A stretch of DNA of 64,000 nucleotides from contig JAWKIJ010000001.1 of assembly GCA_041394325.1 (NCBI GenBank), positions 2,542,001 to 2,606,000 of the forward strand. The letters are read 5' to 3'. The notes below the pieces were generated by a model. It was given only the letters and a program-made list of their open reading frames with translations, was not told the origin of the DNA and made no database searches. Below are positions 35,776 to 44,842 of the stretch, in pieces. Source of the stretch: JAWKIJ01 sp041394325 (GTDB lineage: Bacteria > Actinomycetota > Acidimicrobiia > Acidimicrobiales > Microtrichaceae). The position numbers were made by a program, and so were the translations under genes. Every line of letters begins with the position of its first letter. Position 1 is the stretch's first letter.

Positions 35776-36588
35776 TCAGAGGCCCAGCAGGGTGTCGAGC
35801 CCGATGGTGACGCCCGGCGTGGACGCGATCGCCTTGACCGCCATGACCACGCCCGGCATGAACGACGTGCGGTCGAGGCTGTCGTGGCGGATGGTAAGGG
35901 TCTGACCGGTGGTCCCCAGGATCACCTCCTGATGGGCGACCATCCCCCGCATCCGCACCGAGTGCACGCGCACACCTCCCGGAACGGTGCCGCCCCGGAC
36001 CCCGTCGAGGTTGAGCAGGGTGGTCGGGTCGGGCGACCAGTCGGCCGACGCCGCGGCGATCCGCTCGGCCGTGAGCGACGCGGTACCCGAGGGCGCGTCG
36101 ACCTTCTGGTCGTGGTGGAACTCGATCACCTCCACGGTGTCGAACAGTGGCGCTGCCTCGACGGCGAAACGCATCATCAGCAACGCTCCGATGGCGAAGT
36201 TGGGAGCGATCAGACAGTTGCTGGAGCTGAACCGGCGTGCGAAGAGGTCGAGGTCGGCATCGGAGAATCCCGTCGTGCCCACGACGGCGTGCATTCCGTG
36301 CCGCGCCAGGAACAGGAGGTTCTGACGCGCGGCCTGGGCCTCGGTGAAATCGATCGCCACCTGCACACCCGCGGCGACGAACACCTCGGGGTCACCGGAG
36401 ATCTGTACGTCACACCCACTCACCCCCGCCGCACTCGACACCTCGATCCCCTGGTGATGGGGGTCGACCGCCGCGACGAGGTCGAGCGCGTCGTCGGCAA
36501 CCACCGCGGCGCACACCGTCGAGCCCATCCGACCGCCCGCCCCGAACACCCCGACTCGTATCCGTTCGTGCCCCGGGTGGTCGGCCAT
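35776..36588 (-). CDS. dapB: 4-hydroxy-tetrahydrodipicolinate reductase
   Basis: NAD(P)H-dependent second step of the diaminopimelate pathway. 270 residues: Rossmann GVFGAGGRMGSTV at the N-terminus, AIDFTEAQA, VVGTTGFS, NFAIGALLMMRF, catalytic VIEFHHDQKVDAPSGTA (HH and K) and the C-terminal GTTGQTLTIRHDSLDRTSF. ATG 36588 fits the family; the open frame extends 40 residues further upstream without similarity. Lies directly after the M16 peptidase gene. Confidence 0.95.
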   Translation of the reverse strand: MADHPGHERIRVGVFGAGGRMGSTVCAAVVADDALDLVAAVDPHHQGIEVSSAAGVSGCDVQISGDPEVFVAAGVQVAIDFTEAQAARQNLLFLARHGMHAVVGTTGFSDADLDLFARRFSSSNCLIAPNFAIGALLMMRFAVEAAPLFDTVEVIEFHHDQKVDAPSGTASLTAERIAAASADWSPDPTTLLNLDGVRGGTVPGGVRVHSVRMRGMVAHQEVILGTTGQTLTIRHDSLDRTSFMPGVVMAVKAIASTPGVTIGLDTLLGL

Positions 36589-36661
36589 CGGCGCATCGTA
36601 GCGACGGGACGACGCGACGACCCGGGACTCCTCCTGCTCGTCCGCCGGTCCTACCCGACGA

Positions 36662-37945
36662 TCAGGCCTCGACGTCGAAGCCGTCGGGTCCGACGAGGGA
36701 CACGACACGGGCGGCGTCGAACACTCGGTGGACCACGGCCATGACGTCGTCGCGGGTCACCGACTCGATGAGATCGAGCGACTCGGCTACCGGCACAATG
36801 CGATCGTGGGTCGCGACCGAAGCACCCAAGCGGCTCATCCGCCCTCCGGAGTCCTCCATCCCGAGGAGGAGCGATCCGCGTAGGTAGCCCTTCGCAAGCG
36901 CCAACTCGTCGTCGTCGATCCCGCGGGCCAACAGGTCGGCGACGATCCCGTCGACCAGCGCTCGGACCTCGGCGACGTGCTCGGGTGCCGTGGCACAGTA
37001 GATCGACTGGAGGCCCGAGTCGGTGTGGGTGGTCGCCGCCGAACTCACGGCGTAGACGAGGCCGCGCCGCTCACGGATCTCCTCGTGGAGACGACTGCAC
37101 GGCCCGTCGCCCAGGGCGTGGTTCAGCACCGCGAGCGGAACGCGGTCGGGGTCGGTGGCGGTGACACAGCGCCAACCGATCGCCAGGTGGACCTGCTCGA
37201 TCGGGCGCCGCTCCTGGACGAAGGCCGGCGACATGACACCGGGGGCGGTCCGCTCGGGTCGTTCGTGGGCGGCACGGTCGTCGAAGCGCTCGGCCACCGT
37301 CGCCGCGAAGCGGTCCGCGTCGAGGCGACCGGCCGCGGCGAACACCAGGTTGGGTGCCGTGTACCAACGACGATGGAAGTCCGCCACGTCCTCGACCGAC
37401 ATCGTCTCGATCGTGTCGGGTATGCCGAGCGTCTCACGACCGAGGGGGTGCCCGGCGAAGGCGGCATCGGCGAGGCTCATGACCACCACCTCGTCGGGGC
37501 TGTCGAGCGCGCTGTCCAACTCCCCGAGGATCACGTTGCGCTCGATCTCCATCTCCTGGGGATCGAGTCGCGGGTGGGCGACCACCTCGCAGAGCAGGTC
37601 GGTGGCATCGGCCGCGAACTCCGCCGGTACCCGGAGGTGGAACACGGTGGATTCGGACGTGGTGTAGGCGTTGAAGTCGCCACCGACCGCGTCTACCGCC
37701 CGGTTGACCTCCCGGGCGGATCGCCGCAGCGTGCCCTTGAAGAGCAGATGTTCGAGGAAGTGGGACGATCCCGCCGTCTCGTCGGGTTCGTCACGGCTGC
37801 CGATGCAAACGACCGCGGCCATCGAGACCGATCCCGCGCCCGACATCACGTCGGTGGCGACGCGAAGGCCCGAACCGAAGCGGGTGAGCTCCGGCCCGGG
37901 CACCGCGGCCGCGTCGCCGACCGAGCCGCGTCGGCGACCGGTCAA
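36662..37945 (-). CDS. M16 family zinc metallopeptidase
   Basis: 427 residues, insulinase/processing-peptidase fold: inverted zinc motif HFLEH in SSHFLEHLLFKGT, with the distal Glu in EIERNVILGELD, and the R/Y region RRGLVYAVSSAATTHTDSG in the second domain. TTG 37945 overlaps the pnp TGA as TTGA. No ATG or GTG lies at a better position (the next is GTG 14 codons in), so translation is probably coupled to pnp. pnp-M16-dapB order is widespread in actinobacteria. Confidence 0.9.
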   Translation of the reverse strand: MTGRRRGSVGDAAAVPGPELTRFGSGLRVATDVMSGAGSVSMAAVVCIGSRDEPDETAGSSHFLEHLLFKGTLRRSAREVNRAVDAVGGDFNAYTTSESTVFHLRVPAEFAADATDLLCEVVAHPRLDPQEMEIERNVILGELDSALDSPDEVVVMSLADAAFAGHPLGRETLGIPDTIETMSVEDVADFHRRWYTAPNLVFAAAGRLDADRFAATVAERFDDRAAHERPERTAPGVMSPAFVQERRPIEQVHLAIGWRCVTATDPDRVPLAVLNHALGDGPCSRLHEEIRERRGLVYAVSSAATTHTDSGLQSIYCATAPEHVAEVRALVDGIVADLLARGIDDDELALAKGYLRGSLLLGMEDSGGRMSRLGASVATHDRIVPVAESLDLIESVTRDDVMAVVHRVFDAARVVSLVGPDGFDVEA

Positions 37946-40435
37946 CGACGACGGGGACGGCGGGAGCGGCCACCTCCACGCTGATTCCCCACACCCTTGG
38001 CAGCGGGACCGAGGTCGCCGTGGAGTTCGCGCATCGCGGCGTCGTGGAAATCCTCGAAGGAGACCTCGACCCGATCCTCCACTGAGATGGTGGCGCCACT
38101 CCTCTGAGCGCCGCGACCACTCGTCGTGGTGGAACGGGACGCCCCGTCGCCCTCGTCCCCATCATTCGACGGACGATCCGCCTCGTCGGCGGAGTCGTCG
38201 GCCCGGGCCGGAGCCCGGTCAGCTTTTGGGTCGGACCCGCTTCCTCCCGACCCACCGGCCACCGGTTGGGTGGGCCGAAGGCTGATCTTGCCGTTGGGGT
38301 CGATGTCCTCGACCACCACCTCCATCTCGTCGCCGAGGTTCACGACCGCCTCGACGCTCTCGACGCGCCTGCCGCCACCGAGCTTGGAGATGTGCACCAG
38401 GCCGTCGCGGCCCGGGAGGATGTTGACGAATGCCCCGAACTTGGTGATGTTCACCACCTTGCCGGTGTAGGTCTCGCCGACCCCGGCCGTTGGCGGGTTG
38501 AGGATCAGCCGGATCTGACGTTCGGCCTCGGCGACACAGCCGGGGTCGACCGCTGCGATCGACACCACACCCACCATGCCGTCGTCGTCCACGGAGATGT
38601 TGGCGCCGGTCTCGGCCTGGATGGCGTTGATCACCTTGCCCTTGGGACCGATCACTTCGCCGATCTTGTCGACGGGGATCTCGAAGCTCACGATCTTCGG
38701 CGCGTTCTCCGCGACCTCCGGTCGGGGCTCGGCGATCGCCGTGGCCATGACGTCGAGGATCGCGAGCCTCGCCTCCTTGGCCTGTTCGAGTGCGGCGGCC
38801 AGCACGTCGGCGGGGATGCCCGAGATCTTTGTGTCGAGCTGGAGCGCGGTGACGAACTCGGCGGTGCCGGCGACCTTGAAGTCCATGTCGCCGTACGCGT
38901 CCTCCGCACCCAGGATGTCGGTGAGGGTCGTGTACTTGCCGTCGCTGAACACCAGGCCCATCGCGATGCCGGCCACGGGGGCCTTGATCGGGACGCCCGC
39001 GTCCATCAACGACAGGGTCGACCCGCACACCGATGCCATCGACGTGGAACCGTTGGAGGCGAGCACGTCGGACACGGTCCGGATGACGTAGGGGAACTCC
39101 TCCATGGTGGGGATCACCGGGACGAGGGCCCGCTCGGCCAGCATGCCGTGGCCGATCTCGCGACGCTTGGGCCCGCGCATGAACCCCGTCTCGCCGGTGG
39201 AGAACGGAGGGAAGTTGTAATGGTGCAGATAGCGCTTGGACGTCAACGGGGTGATCCCGTCGATCATCTGATCCATCTTGCCCATGGCGAGCGTGGCGAC
39301 GTTGAGCACCTGGGTTTCACCACGCTGGAACAGGCCCGAGCCGTGCGCGGTTGGCAACAGGTCCACCTTTGCGGACAACGGGCGGATGTCGCGAGGCCCG
39401 CGGCCGTCGATCCGCACGCCGTCGTTCACGATACGGCGACGGACGGTGGCCTTGGTGAGCGAACGGAAGGCCGCCTTGAGCTGTTTGACGGCGAGTGCCT
39501 CGTCGTCGCCGGCGAATCGCTCGGTCAACGCGGCGACCACCTCGTCGCGCAATGCGCCTTCGGCGGCGCGCTCGGTCTTGTCCGCGACGGACATGACCTC
39601 GCCGATCCGCTCACCGACGGCCTCGGAGACCGCCGCGTACTGATCGTCGGTGTAGTCGGCCTGTGCGGCGAAGTCCATGGCGGCCTTCGGACCGCCGACG
39701 GCCTCGATGAGGCGGCGTTGGAGGGCGATGGCCTCCTTGATCCACTGCTTGGCGGCCTGGAGGCCCTCAGCCAGTGCCGCCTCGTCGACCTTGGGTGCAC
39801 CCTCGCCGTAGAACTCCCAGCTCTTCTCGGTGCCGCCGGCCTCGACCATCATCACGGCGACGTCGCCGTCCTCGAGTTCACGACCGGCGACGACCATCTC
39901 GAAGACCGAGGCGTCGCCCTCCTGGTAGGTCGGATGTGCGACCCACTCACCACCGACGTCGTACGCGATACGCACGGCACCGATGGGGCCCTCGAAGGGG
40001 ACGTCGGAGATGCACAGGGCCGCCGAGGCGGCATTGATGGCCAGGACGTCATGGGGATTCTCCATGTCGGCACCGACGACGGTGCCCACGATGTGGACCT
40101 CGTTGCGAAAGCCGTCCGGAAACGACGGACGCAGCGGGCGGTCGATCAGACGGCACGTGAGGATCGCGGCGTCGGACGCCTTGCCCTCGCGACGGAAGAA
40201 GGATCCGGGGATCTTTCCGCGGCGTAGGACCGCTCCTCGATGTCGACGGTCAGCGGGAAGAAGTCGATCCCTTCACGGACCGACTTCGCCGCGGTCGCGG
40301 TCATCAGGATCCGCGTGTCGCCGAGGCCGGCGAGCACCGAACCCCGGCGAGGCCCGCGAGGGCACCGGACTCGAGGGACATGGTCTTGGTGTCGTCGCCG
40401 CCGACGGCGGTCTCGACGCGAATGGCATCAGCCAT
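37942..40435 (-). CDS. pnp: Polyribonucleotide nucleotidyltransferase, two frameshifts
   Basis: 3'-5' phosphorolytic exoribonuclease. About 831 residues: two RNase PH domains joined by a helical domain, then KH (IGPKGKVINAIQAETGANIS) and S1 (GETYTGKVVNITKFGAFVNI) domains and a long acidic/Arg-rich disordered tail. ATG 40435 has AGGAGAG upstream. Single-base losses near 40343 (a G run) and 40220 split the N-terminus into ALAGLA / SVLAGLGDTRILMTATA ... VDIEERSYAA / GKIPGSFFRREGKASD. The rest is unbroken. Its TGA overlaps the M16 start. Confidence 0.95.
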
Positions 40436-40768
40436 ATGTTCGGTTTCTCTCCTGTGTCGTCCCGACTCGACCTGAGTCGGGGCCCGGCGCCACGGTGGCA
40501 CCGGAGACCGTGCCCTGCCGATGGCGACGGGACACGGGAGACGTGAGATGACCAGTTCCCAGTTGTCGAGGCCCGAACCCGGCAGGAGTCCGACGGTGGT
40601 CGGTGTTCCGGTGGTGGGCGACACCCACCAGACGGCCCGGCTCGGGCATCGGCGACCAGGCACTGATCGCGTGCTTCACGTCTCGGGTGGTCAGGCTAGC
40701 CGACGGAACGGCGCCGACCACGGACCGGGCTGCGACTGGTCGAGGGCGCCACCCTCGGGCGTAGGGAC
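40436..40768 (-). promoter_or_regulatory. rpsO-pnp intergenic leader with stem-loops
   Basis: This 333-base stretch contains no gene. It holds a perfect 8-bp hairpin, CCCGACTC and GAGTCGGG with loop GACCT (40461-40481), and a neighbouring palindrome GGCGCCACGGTGGCACC (about 40486-40502), both shortly upstream of the pnp ribosome-binding site. In other bacteria pnp is controlled through a structured leader after rpsO; similar control here is an inference. Confidence 0.45.
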
Positions 40769-41047
40769 TCAGCGGCGCAGGCCCAACTCGGCGACGATCG
40801 CCCGGTACCGCTCGACGTCGATCTCGTGGAGGTAGTCGAGCAGGCGGCGACGACGACCCACCAGGCGAAGGAGGCCACGGCGACTGTGGTGGTCCTTCTT
40901 GTGATCCTTCAGATGGGCGGTCAGATGGTTGATCCGATCGCTCAACAGCGCGATCTGCACCTCCGGGGAGCCGGTGTCGGCCTCGCCGCGGGCGTGCTTT
41001 GCGATGGTGTCCGCCTTCGGCGGGAGGTTTGCGGGGGGACGTGACAC
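40769..41047 (-). CDS. rpsO: Ribosomal protein S15
   Basis: 92 residues, a primary 16S rRNA-binding protein of the small subunit. Motifs GSPEVQIALLSDRINHLTAH, HKKDHHSRRGLLRLVGRRRR and LLDYL are typical. GTG 41047 has CAGGAG seven bases upstream. The rpsO-pnp order is conserved across bacteria. Confidence 0.96.
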   Translation of the reverse strand: MSRPPANLPPKADTIAKHARGEADTGSPEVQIALLSDRINHLTAHLKDHKKDHHSRRGLLRLVGRRRRLLDYLHEIDVERYRAIVAELGLRR

Positions 41048-41179
41048 GTCGTGCTCCTGAGGTGGGTGTCGGACCCGGCCTCCCACCGGTCGAGCGACCA
41101 CGAAGGCCACCGGCGCGGGGACGCCAACAACGGGCCGACACCCTAGCCGCACAGGTCCCACCATGGGGACCCGCACCTC

Positions 41180-42277
41180 TCAGGACATCGGCGCCTCGGT
41201 CCGCCACCGGTACTCGGGTCGACGGTGCCGGCCGAGCAGACGAGTGGCGTTGTCGACCGGGGTCAACGCGAAGATCCGGGCGTCGCGCCGGTAGAACGCC
41301 TTCTCGATCCGGCCGACCGAGGGTCTGGGAGCGCTCACCCCGAGCTTGCGGAGGTGCGCCGCACAGGCATCGCCCAACGCTCGTGGCATCAATTCCGCCA
41401 CGATCGCGGGCAGGGTCTCGGGATCGCGCAACAACCACGAGTGCCCGCCCTTCTCGACCGTGATGTGGGTGCCGTGGGAACGCTCCGCAGCCTCGTGTGA
41501 AGTGCGGAGTGGGACGGCAAAGTCACGATCTCCGTGAAGGACGAACACCGGCACGCGCTGTTGGGCGAGCTCGTTGAGGGCGTAGCGGCTGGATCGTGAA
41601 CGAAGGATCGACACGACCGGCCCGAGCAGGCGCCACGGATGGGTCGCGTCCGCGACGATCGTCGGCAGGGCAAGACGAAGCAGCTTCGTCGCCTGTCGGG
41701 GATCACGCCAGATCGGAAGGATCATGGCCGAGTCGACGGCGAGCATCGCTCCCACCAGACCCAGCAACGGCGGCGCGAGACGGAACGCGTACACCATCTT
41801 GTCCCAGGTGTCGCCGACGATCGCGTCGATCATGATCACCGCGATCGTCCGGTCCGGACGCTCGGCCGCGAGCTGCGCGACCATACGGCCCCCCATCGAG
41901 TGACCCGCCAGCACGCAGTGCTCGATACCGAGATGGTCGATGATCCGGCCGAGCAGGTCTCCGTACGCGTTGAAGTTGTGGCCGTCCGAAGGCAGGCCGG
42001 CCGTACCGCCGTGACCCGCCGTGTCGATGGCGATGACCTTGAAACCCATGGCCACGAGCCGGGAAAGGGTCTGCGCGTACAGGAAGCCCTCGGCCGAGAA
42101 GCCGTGGACGACCACCAGCGGGATTCCCGCACCCGCGACGGTGATCCCGACCTGATGGCCGCCGTCGATCGTCACGACGTGGCGCGCCAGCCGCGGAGCG
42201 GCGACCGGGACTCCGGTACCGGGAACGCCCTCGGGAACCGGACCCGGGATCGGATCGTCCAGGACGTGCCGGCTCAC
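41180..42277 (-). CDS. Alpha/beta-hydrolase fold protein
   Basis: 365 residues. Oxyanion region VVVHGFSAEGFLYAQ, nucleophile elbow VLAGHSMGGRM (Ser), acid in VLHGDRDFAVPL (Asp) and catalytic His in EKGGHSWLL make a complete triad. A C-terminal extension of about 90 residues is Arg-rich (GRIEKAFYRRDARIF). GTG 42277 overlaps the ribF TGA as GTGA. The substrate is unknown; esterase, lipase or haloperoxidase-like activities are all possible. Confidence 0.85.
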   Translation of the reverse strand: MSRHVLDDPIPGPVPEGVPGTGVPVAAPRLARHVVTIDGGHQVGITVAGAGIPLVVVHGFSAEGFLYAQTLSRLVAMGFKVIAIDTAGHGGTAGLPSDGHNFNAYGDLLGRIIDHLGIEHCVLAGHSMGGRMVAQLAAERPDRTIAVIMIDAIVGDTWDKMVYAFRLAPPLLGLVGAMLAVDSAMILPIWRDPRQATKLLRLALPTIVADATHPWRLLGPVVSILRSRSSRYALNELAQQRVPVFVLHGDRDFAVPLRTSHEAAERSHGTHITVEKGGHSWLLRDPETLPAIVAELMPRALGDACAAHLRKLGVSAPRPSVGRIEKAFYRRDARIFALTPVDNATRLLGRHRRPEYRWRTEAPMS

Positions 42278-43292
42278 GTGCCGCCCACCCCGATCGTGGG
42301 CGCGGTCGGGGTGGCCGCCGACCGCGCGGACGACGTCGACCCCCGATCGCCGCGCGCCAACTCGCTCGCCCGTTGGCAATCGATCGCGAGTTGGGCGATC
42401 AATGCCTCGACGGTGTCGAATCGTTGATCCGGCCGCAGCCGGTGGTCGAGTTGCACGCTCACGTGTTCACCGTACAGATCGCCCTCCCAGTCCAGGCAAT
42501 GGACCTCGAGCAGCGACGCCGGTCGGTCCTCATAGAAGGTGGGGCGCGACCCGATGTAGACCGCGGCGGGGAGTCGCTCCCCGTCGGGCCGCGTGAGGTG
42601 GCCCGCGTAGATGCCGTCCGCGGGGAGCAGCAGTTCGGCCGAGACCGCGACGTTGGCCGTGGGAAAGCCGATCGCCCGCCCACGCTTGTCGCCGTCGACG
42701 ACCGGCCCACGTAGCTCGTGAGGACGACCGAGCATCTCGTTGGCGTCGGCAAGACGACCTTCGAGCAACGCTCGTCGGATCGCGGTGGATGACACCTGCA
42801 GCTCGGGCCGCGCGTCCGATCCGTCGGCGGCGACGAGATGATGACCCAGCACCTCGAAGCCGTGCTCGGCACCCATCTGTTCGAGCAGGGCGACGTTGCC
42901 GTGGCGTTCGTGGCCGAAGTGGAAGTCCTCCCCCACGACCACCAGCCTCGCCCTGGCCGCCCCGACCAGGACGGAGGTCACGAAGTCGGAGGCCGTCTCC
43001 TTCGCACGTTCGGCGTCGAAGTGCAACACGAGTACGCGATCGACCCCGGTCGCGGCGAGGAGCTCCAGCTTCTGATCCAGGTCGCACAACAGCAGCGGGG
43101 CGCTCTGGGGACGGAGCACCCTCGCCGGATGCCGGTCGAAGGTGATGACCGTCGTGGTGAGCCCGTCGCCGGACGCCCGCCCGCGCACTGCCGCGATCAA
43201 CGTCTGGTGCCCGAGGTGCACCCCGTCGTAGAAGCCGATCGTGACGCGCTGGCGCCACCGCGCAGCTCGGCCGGATCGTGGGCGACCTCCAT
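42274..43292 (-). CDS. ribF: Bifunctional riboflavin kinase / FAD synthetase, frameshifted
   Basis: Makes FMN then FAD from riboflavin. The N-terminal adenylyltransferase domain shows GFYDGVHLGHQTLI, VITFDRHPARVLRP and VVGEDFHFGHERHGN; the C-terminal kinase domain shows GDKRGRAIGFPTANV, YIGSRPTF and EVHCLDWEGDLYG. ATG 43292 starts MEVAHDPAEL; one lost base near 43262 restores the join to RWRQRVTIGFYDGVHLGH. About 339 residues. It follows truB, as in many bacteria. Confidence 0.93.
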
Positions 43293-43359
43293 CGGCCCGA
43301 CGCTACCGGAACGCCGTCAGCCGAAGGCGTATCGCCGCCACCCGCCGTGCGGGGCCGTG

Positions 43360-44232
43360 TCATGCACGGCCGAGGACCAGGGCCGGTTTCACCCGGCGCC
43401 CACCGTCGCCACGATCGAACAACTCGTAGACCGCGAGCAGTTCCCCATCGGGTCCGATCACCGGCCACGGTCCGTGACCCGCTACACCCAGGTCATCGGC
43501 GTCGAGGACCGCCCCCTGGCCGACCGCCCGCGCGGCGACGTCGTCCACGCGGGCGAGGGGAAAGCCCGGCACCGCCGCCGCACCGGTGAGCAGCCGGTCG
43601 GGACCGAGGGTGTCGAGGGTGCATGCATCGTCCAACCCGAACCCTCCCACCGACAGCCGACGCAACGCCCTCAGGTGCGCGCCCCCTCCGAGGGCCTTGC
43701 CCAGGTCAGCGGCGAGTACCCGCACGTAGGTTCCCGACGAGCACTCGACCGATGCCCGCCATATCAACGGCTCGTCGGTGGGTGTGACCTCGAAGCGGTA
43801 GACCTCGACCGGTCGAGGTGGACGATCGACCTCCACCCCCTTTCGCGCCAGTTCGTGCAGCCGTCTTCCGTCGATCTTTACCGCCGACACCATCGGGGGC
43901 ACCTGCTCGATCGGACCCGTGAGTCGGCGCACCTCCGACCCCAGTTCCGCCTCGTCGACCTCCATCTCGTGGGTGGCGACCACCGTGCCCGCCGCGTCGA
44001 GGGTTTCGGTCTCGATACCGAAGACGATCTCGCACTCGTAGCGTTTGGGGAGGACCTGGAGAAAGCGGAGCAGCTTGGTGTACGGGCCGACCCCGACGAC
44101 CAGGACGCCGGTCGCGTCGGGGTCGAGCGTGCCGGACTGACCGACCCTTCTCGTGGCGAGGATGCCGCGGACCTTCGCGACGACGTCGTGGCTCGTCCAA
44201 CCCGCGTCCTTGTCCAGCACGGCGACGCCCAT
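43360..44232 (-). CDS. truB: tRNA pseudouridine55 synthase
   Basis: Isomerises U55 in the T-loop of tRNAs. About 290 residues: VAVLDKDAGWTSHDVVAKVR, catalytic Asp in GQSGTLDPDATGVL, KRYECEIVFGIETETLDAAG, and VECSSGTYVRVLAADLG. ATG 44232 aligns with the usual TruB start; ATG 44289 would add 19 Arg/Gly-rich residues. Neither has a strong ribosome-binding site, and coupling to rbfA just upstream is likely. Confidence 0.94.
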   Translation of the reverse strand: MGVAVLDKDAGWTSHDVVAKVRGILATRRVGQSGTLDPDATGVLVVGVGPYTKLLRFLQVLPKRYECEIVFGIETETLDAAGTVVATHEMEVDEAELGSEVRRLTGPIEQVPPMVSAVKIDGRRLHELARKGVEVDRPPRPVEVYRFEVTPTDEPLIWRASVECSSGTYVRVLAADLGKALGGGAHLRALRRLSVGGFGLDDACTLDTLGPDRLLTGAAAVPGFPLARVDDVAARAVGQGAVLDADDLGVAGHGPWPVIGPDGELLAVYELFDRGDGGRRVKPALVLGRA

Positions 44233-44315
44233 CGCACCGCTGTCGGGTCGCCGCCGGCCGGGGCGGCCTCCTCGCTCGGGTGAACCCATCGTGACGGTGA
44301 ATCCGACCCGCTCGC

Positions 44316-44726
44316 TCAGCGGCGCGGCGCGTCGGGATCCTCGACCTCGACGGTGACCCGCTGCGCCGCGATGTCGTCGATTCGCAACGCGGCCGCGAGA
44401 ACCTCGTCGGGGAGGAACTGGATCTGAGGGGTCCGCCGCGCACGGATCGCTCCGTTGACGACGCGCTGGATGGGCCAGCGCAACTCGTCGAGCGCACCGG
44501 CAACGTCGTCGGTATGACCGCCGGCGGCCGCGGTCAACGCCGAGTAGTACACCTTTGCGGCCGCAAGGTCGTTGTCGACCACCACGCCGGTGACGGTCAC
44601 GAGGGTGAGACGGTCGTCGTCGTGGCGCTCGAGTTCGGTCGCGACGATCTCACGGATCGTCTCCGCTATCCGATCGGTCCGGTTGAACCGGTGCCGGGCC
44701 TGGGCCTGTTGCCGTGGTCGAGCCAT
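44316..44726 (-). CDS. rbfA: Ribosome-binding factor A
   Basis: 30S maturation factor with a KH-like fold, 136 residues: RTDRIAETIREIVATELERH, LVTVTGVVVDNDLAAAKVYY, RTPQIQFLPDEV. Two ATGs lie in tandem (44729 and 44726); the second has GGAG at seven bases. Between infB and truB, as usual. Confidence 0.93.
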   Translation of the reverse strand: MARPRQQAQARHRFNRTDRIAETIREIVATELERHDDDRLTLVTVTGVVVDNDLAAAKVYYSALTAAAGGHTDDVAGALDELRWPIQRVVNGAIRARRTPQIQFLPDEVLAAALRIDDIAAQRVTVEVEDPDAPRR

Positions 44727-44842
44727 CATCCGCTCCGTTGCTCGTAGCTGTAGCCGTCTTCCGTCCCTCGACGCGGACGGACCCACGCGGGCGCGGCGGA
44801 TGCCGCACCCGGACACCCGGATCGGTCACCGGCCACGCGAGG

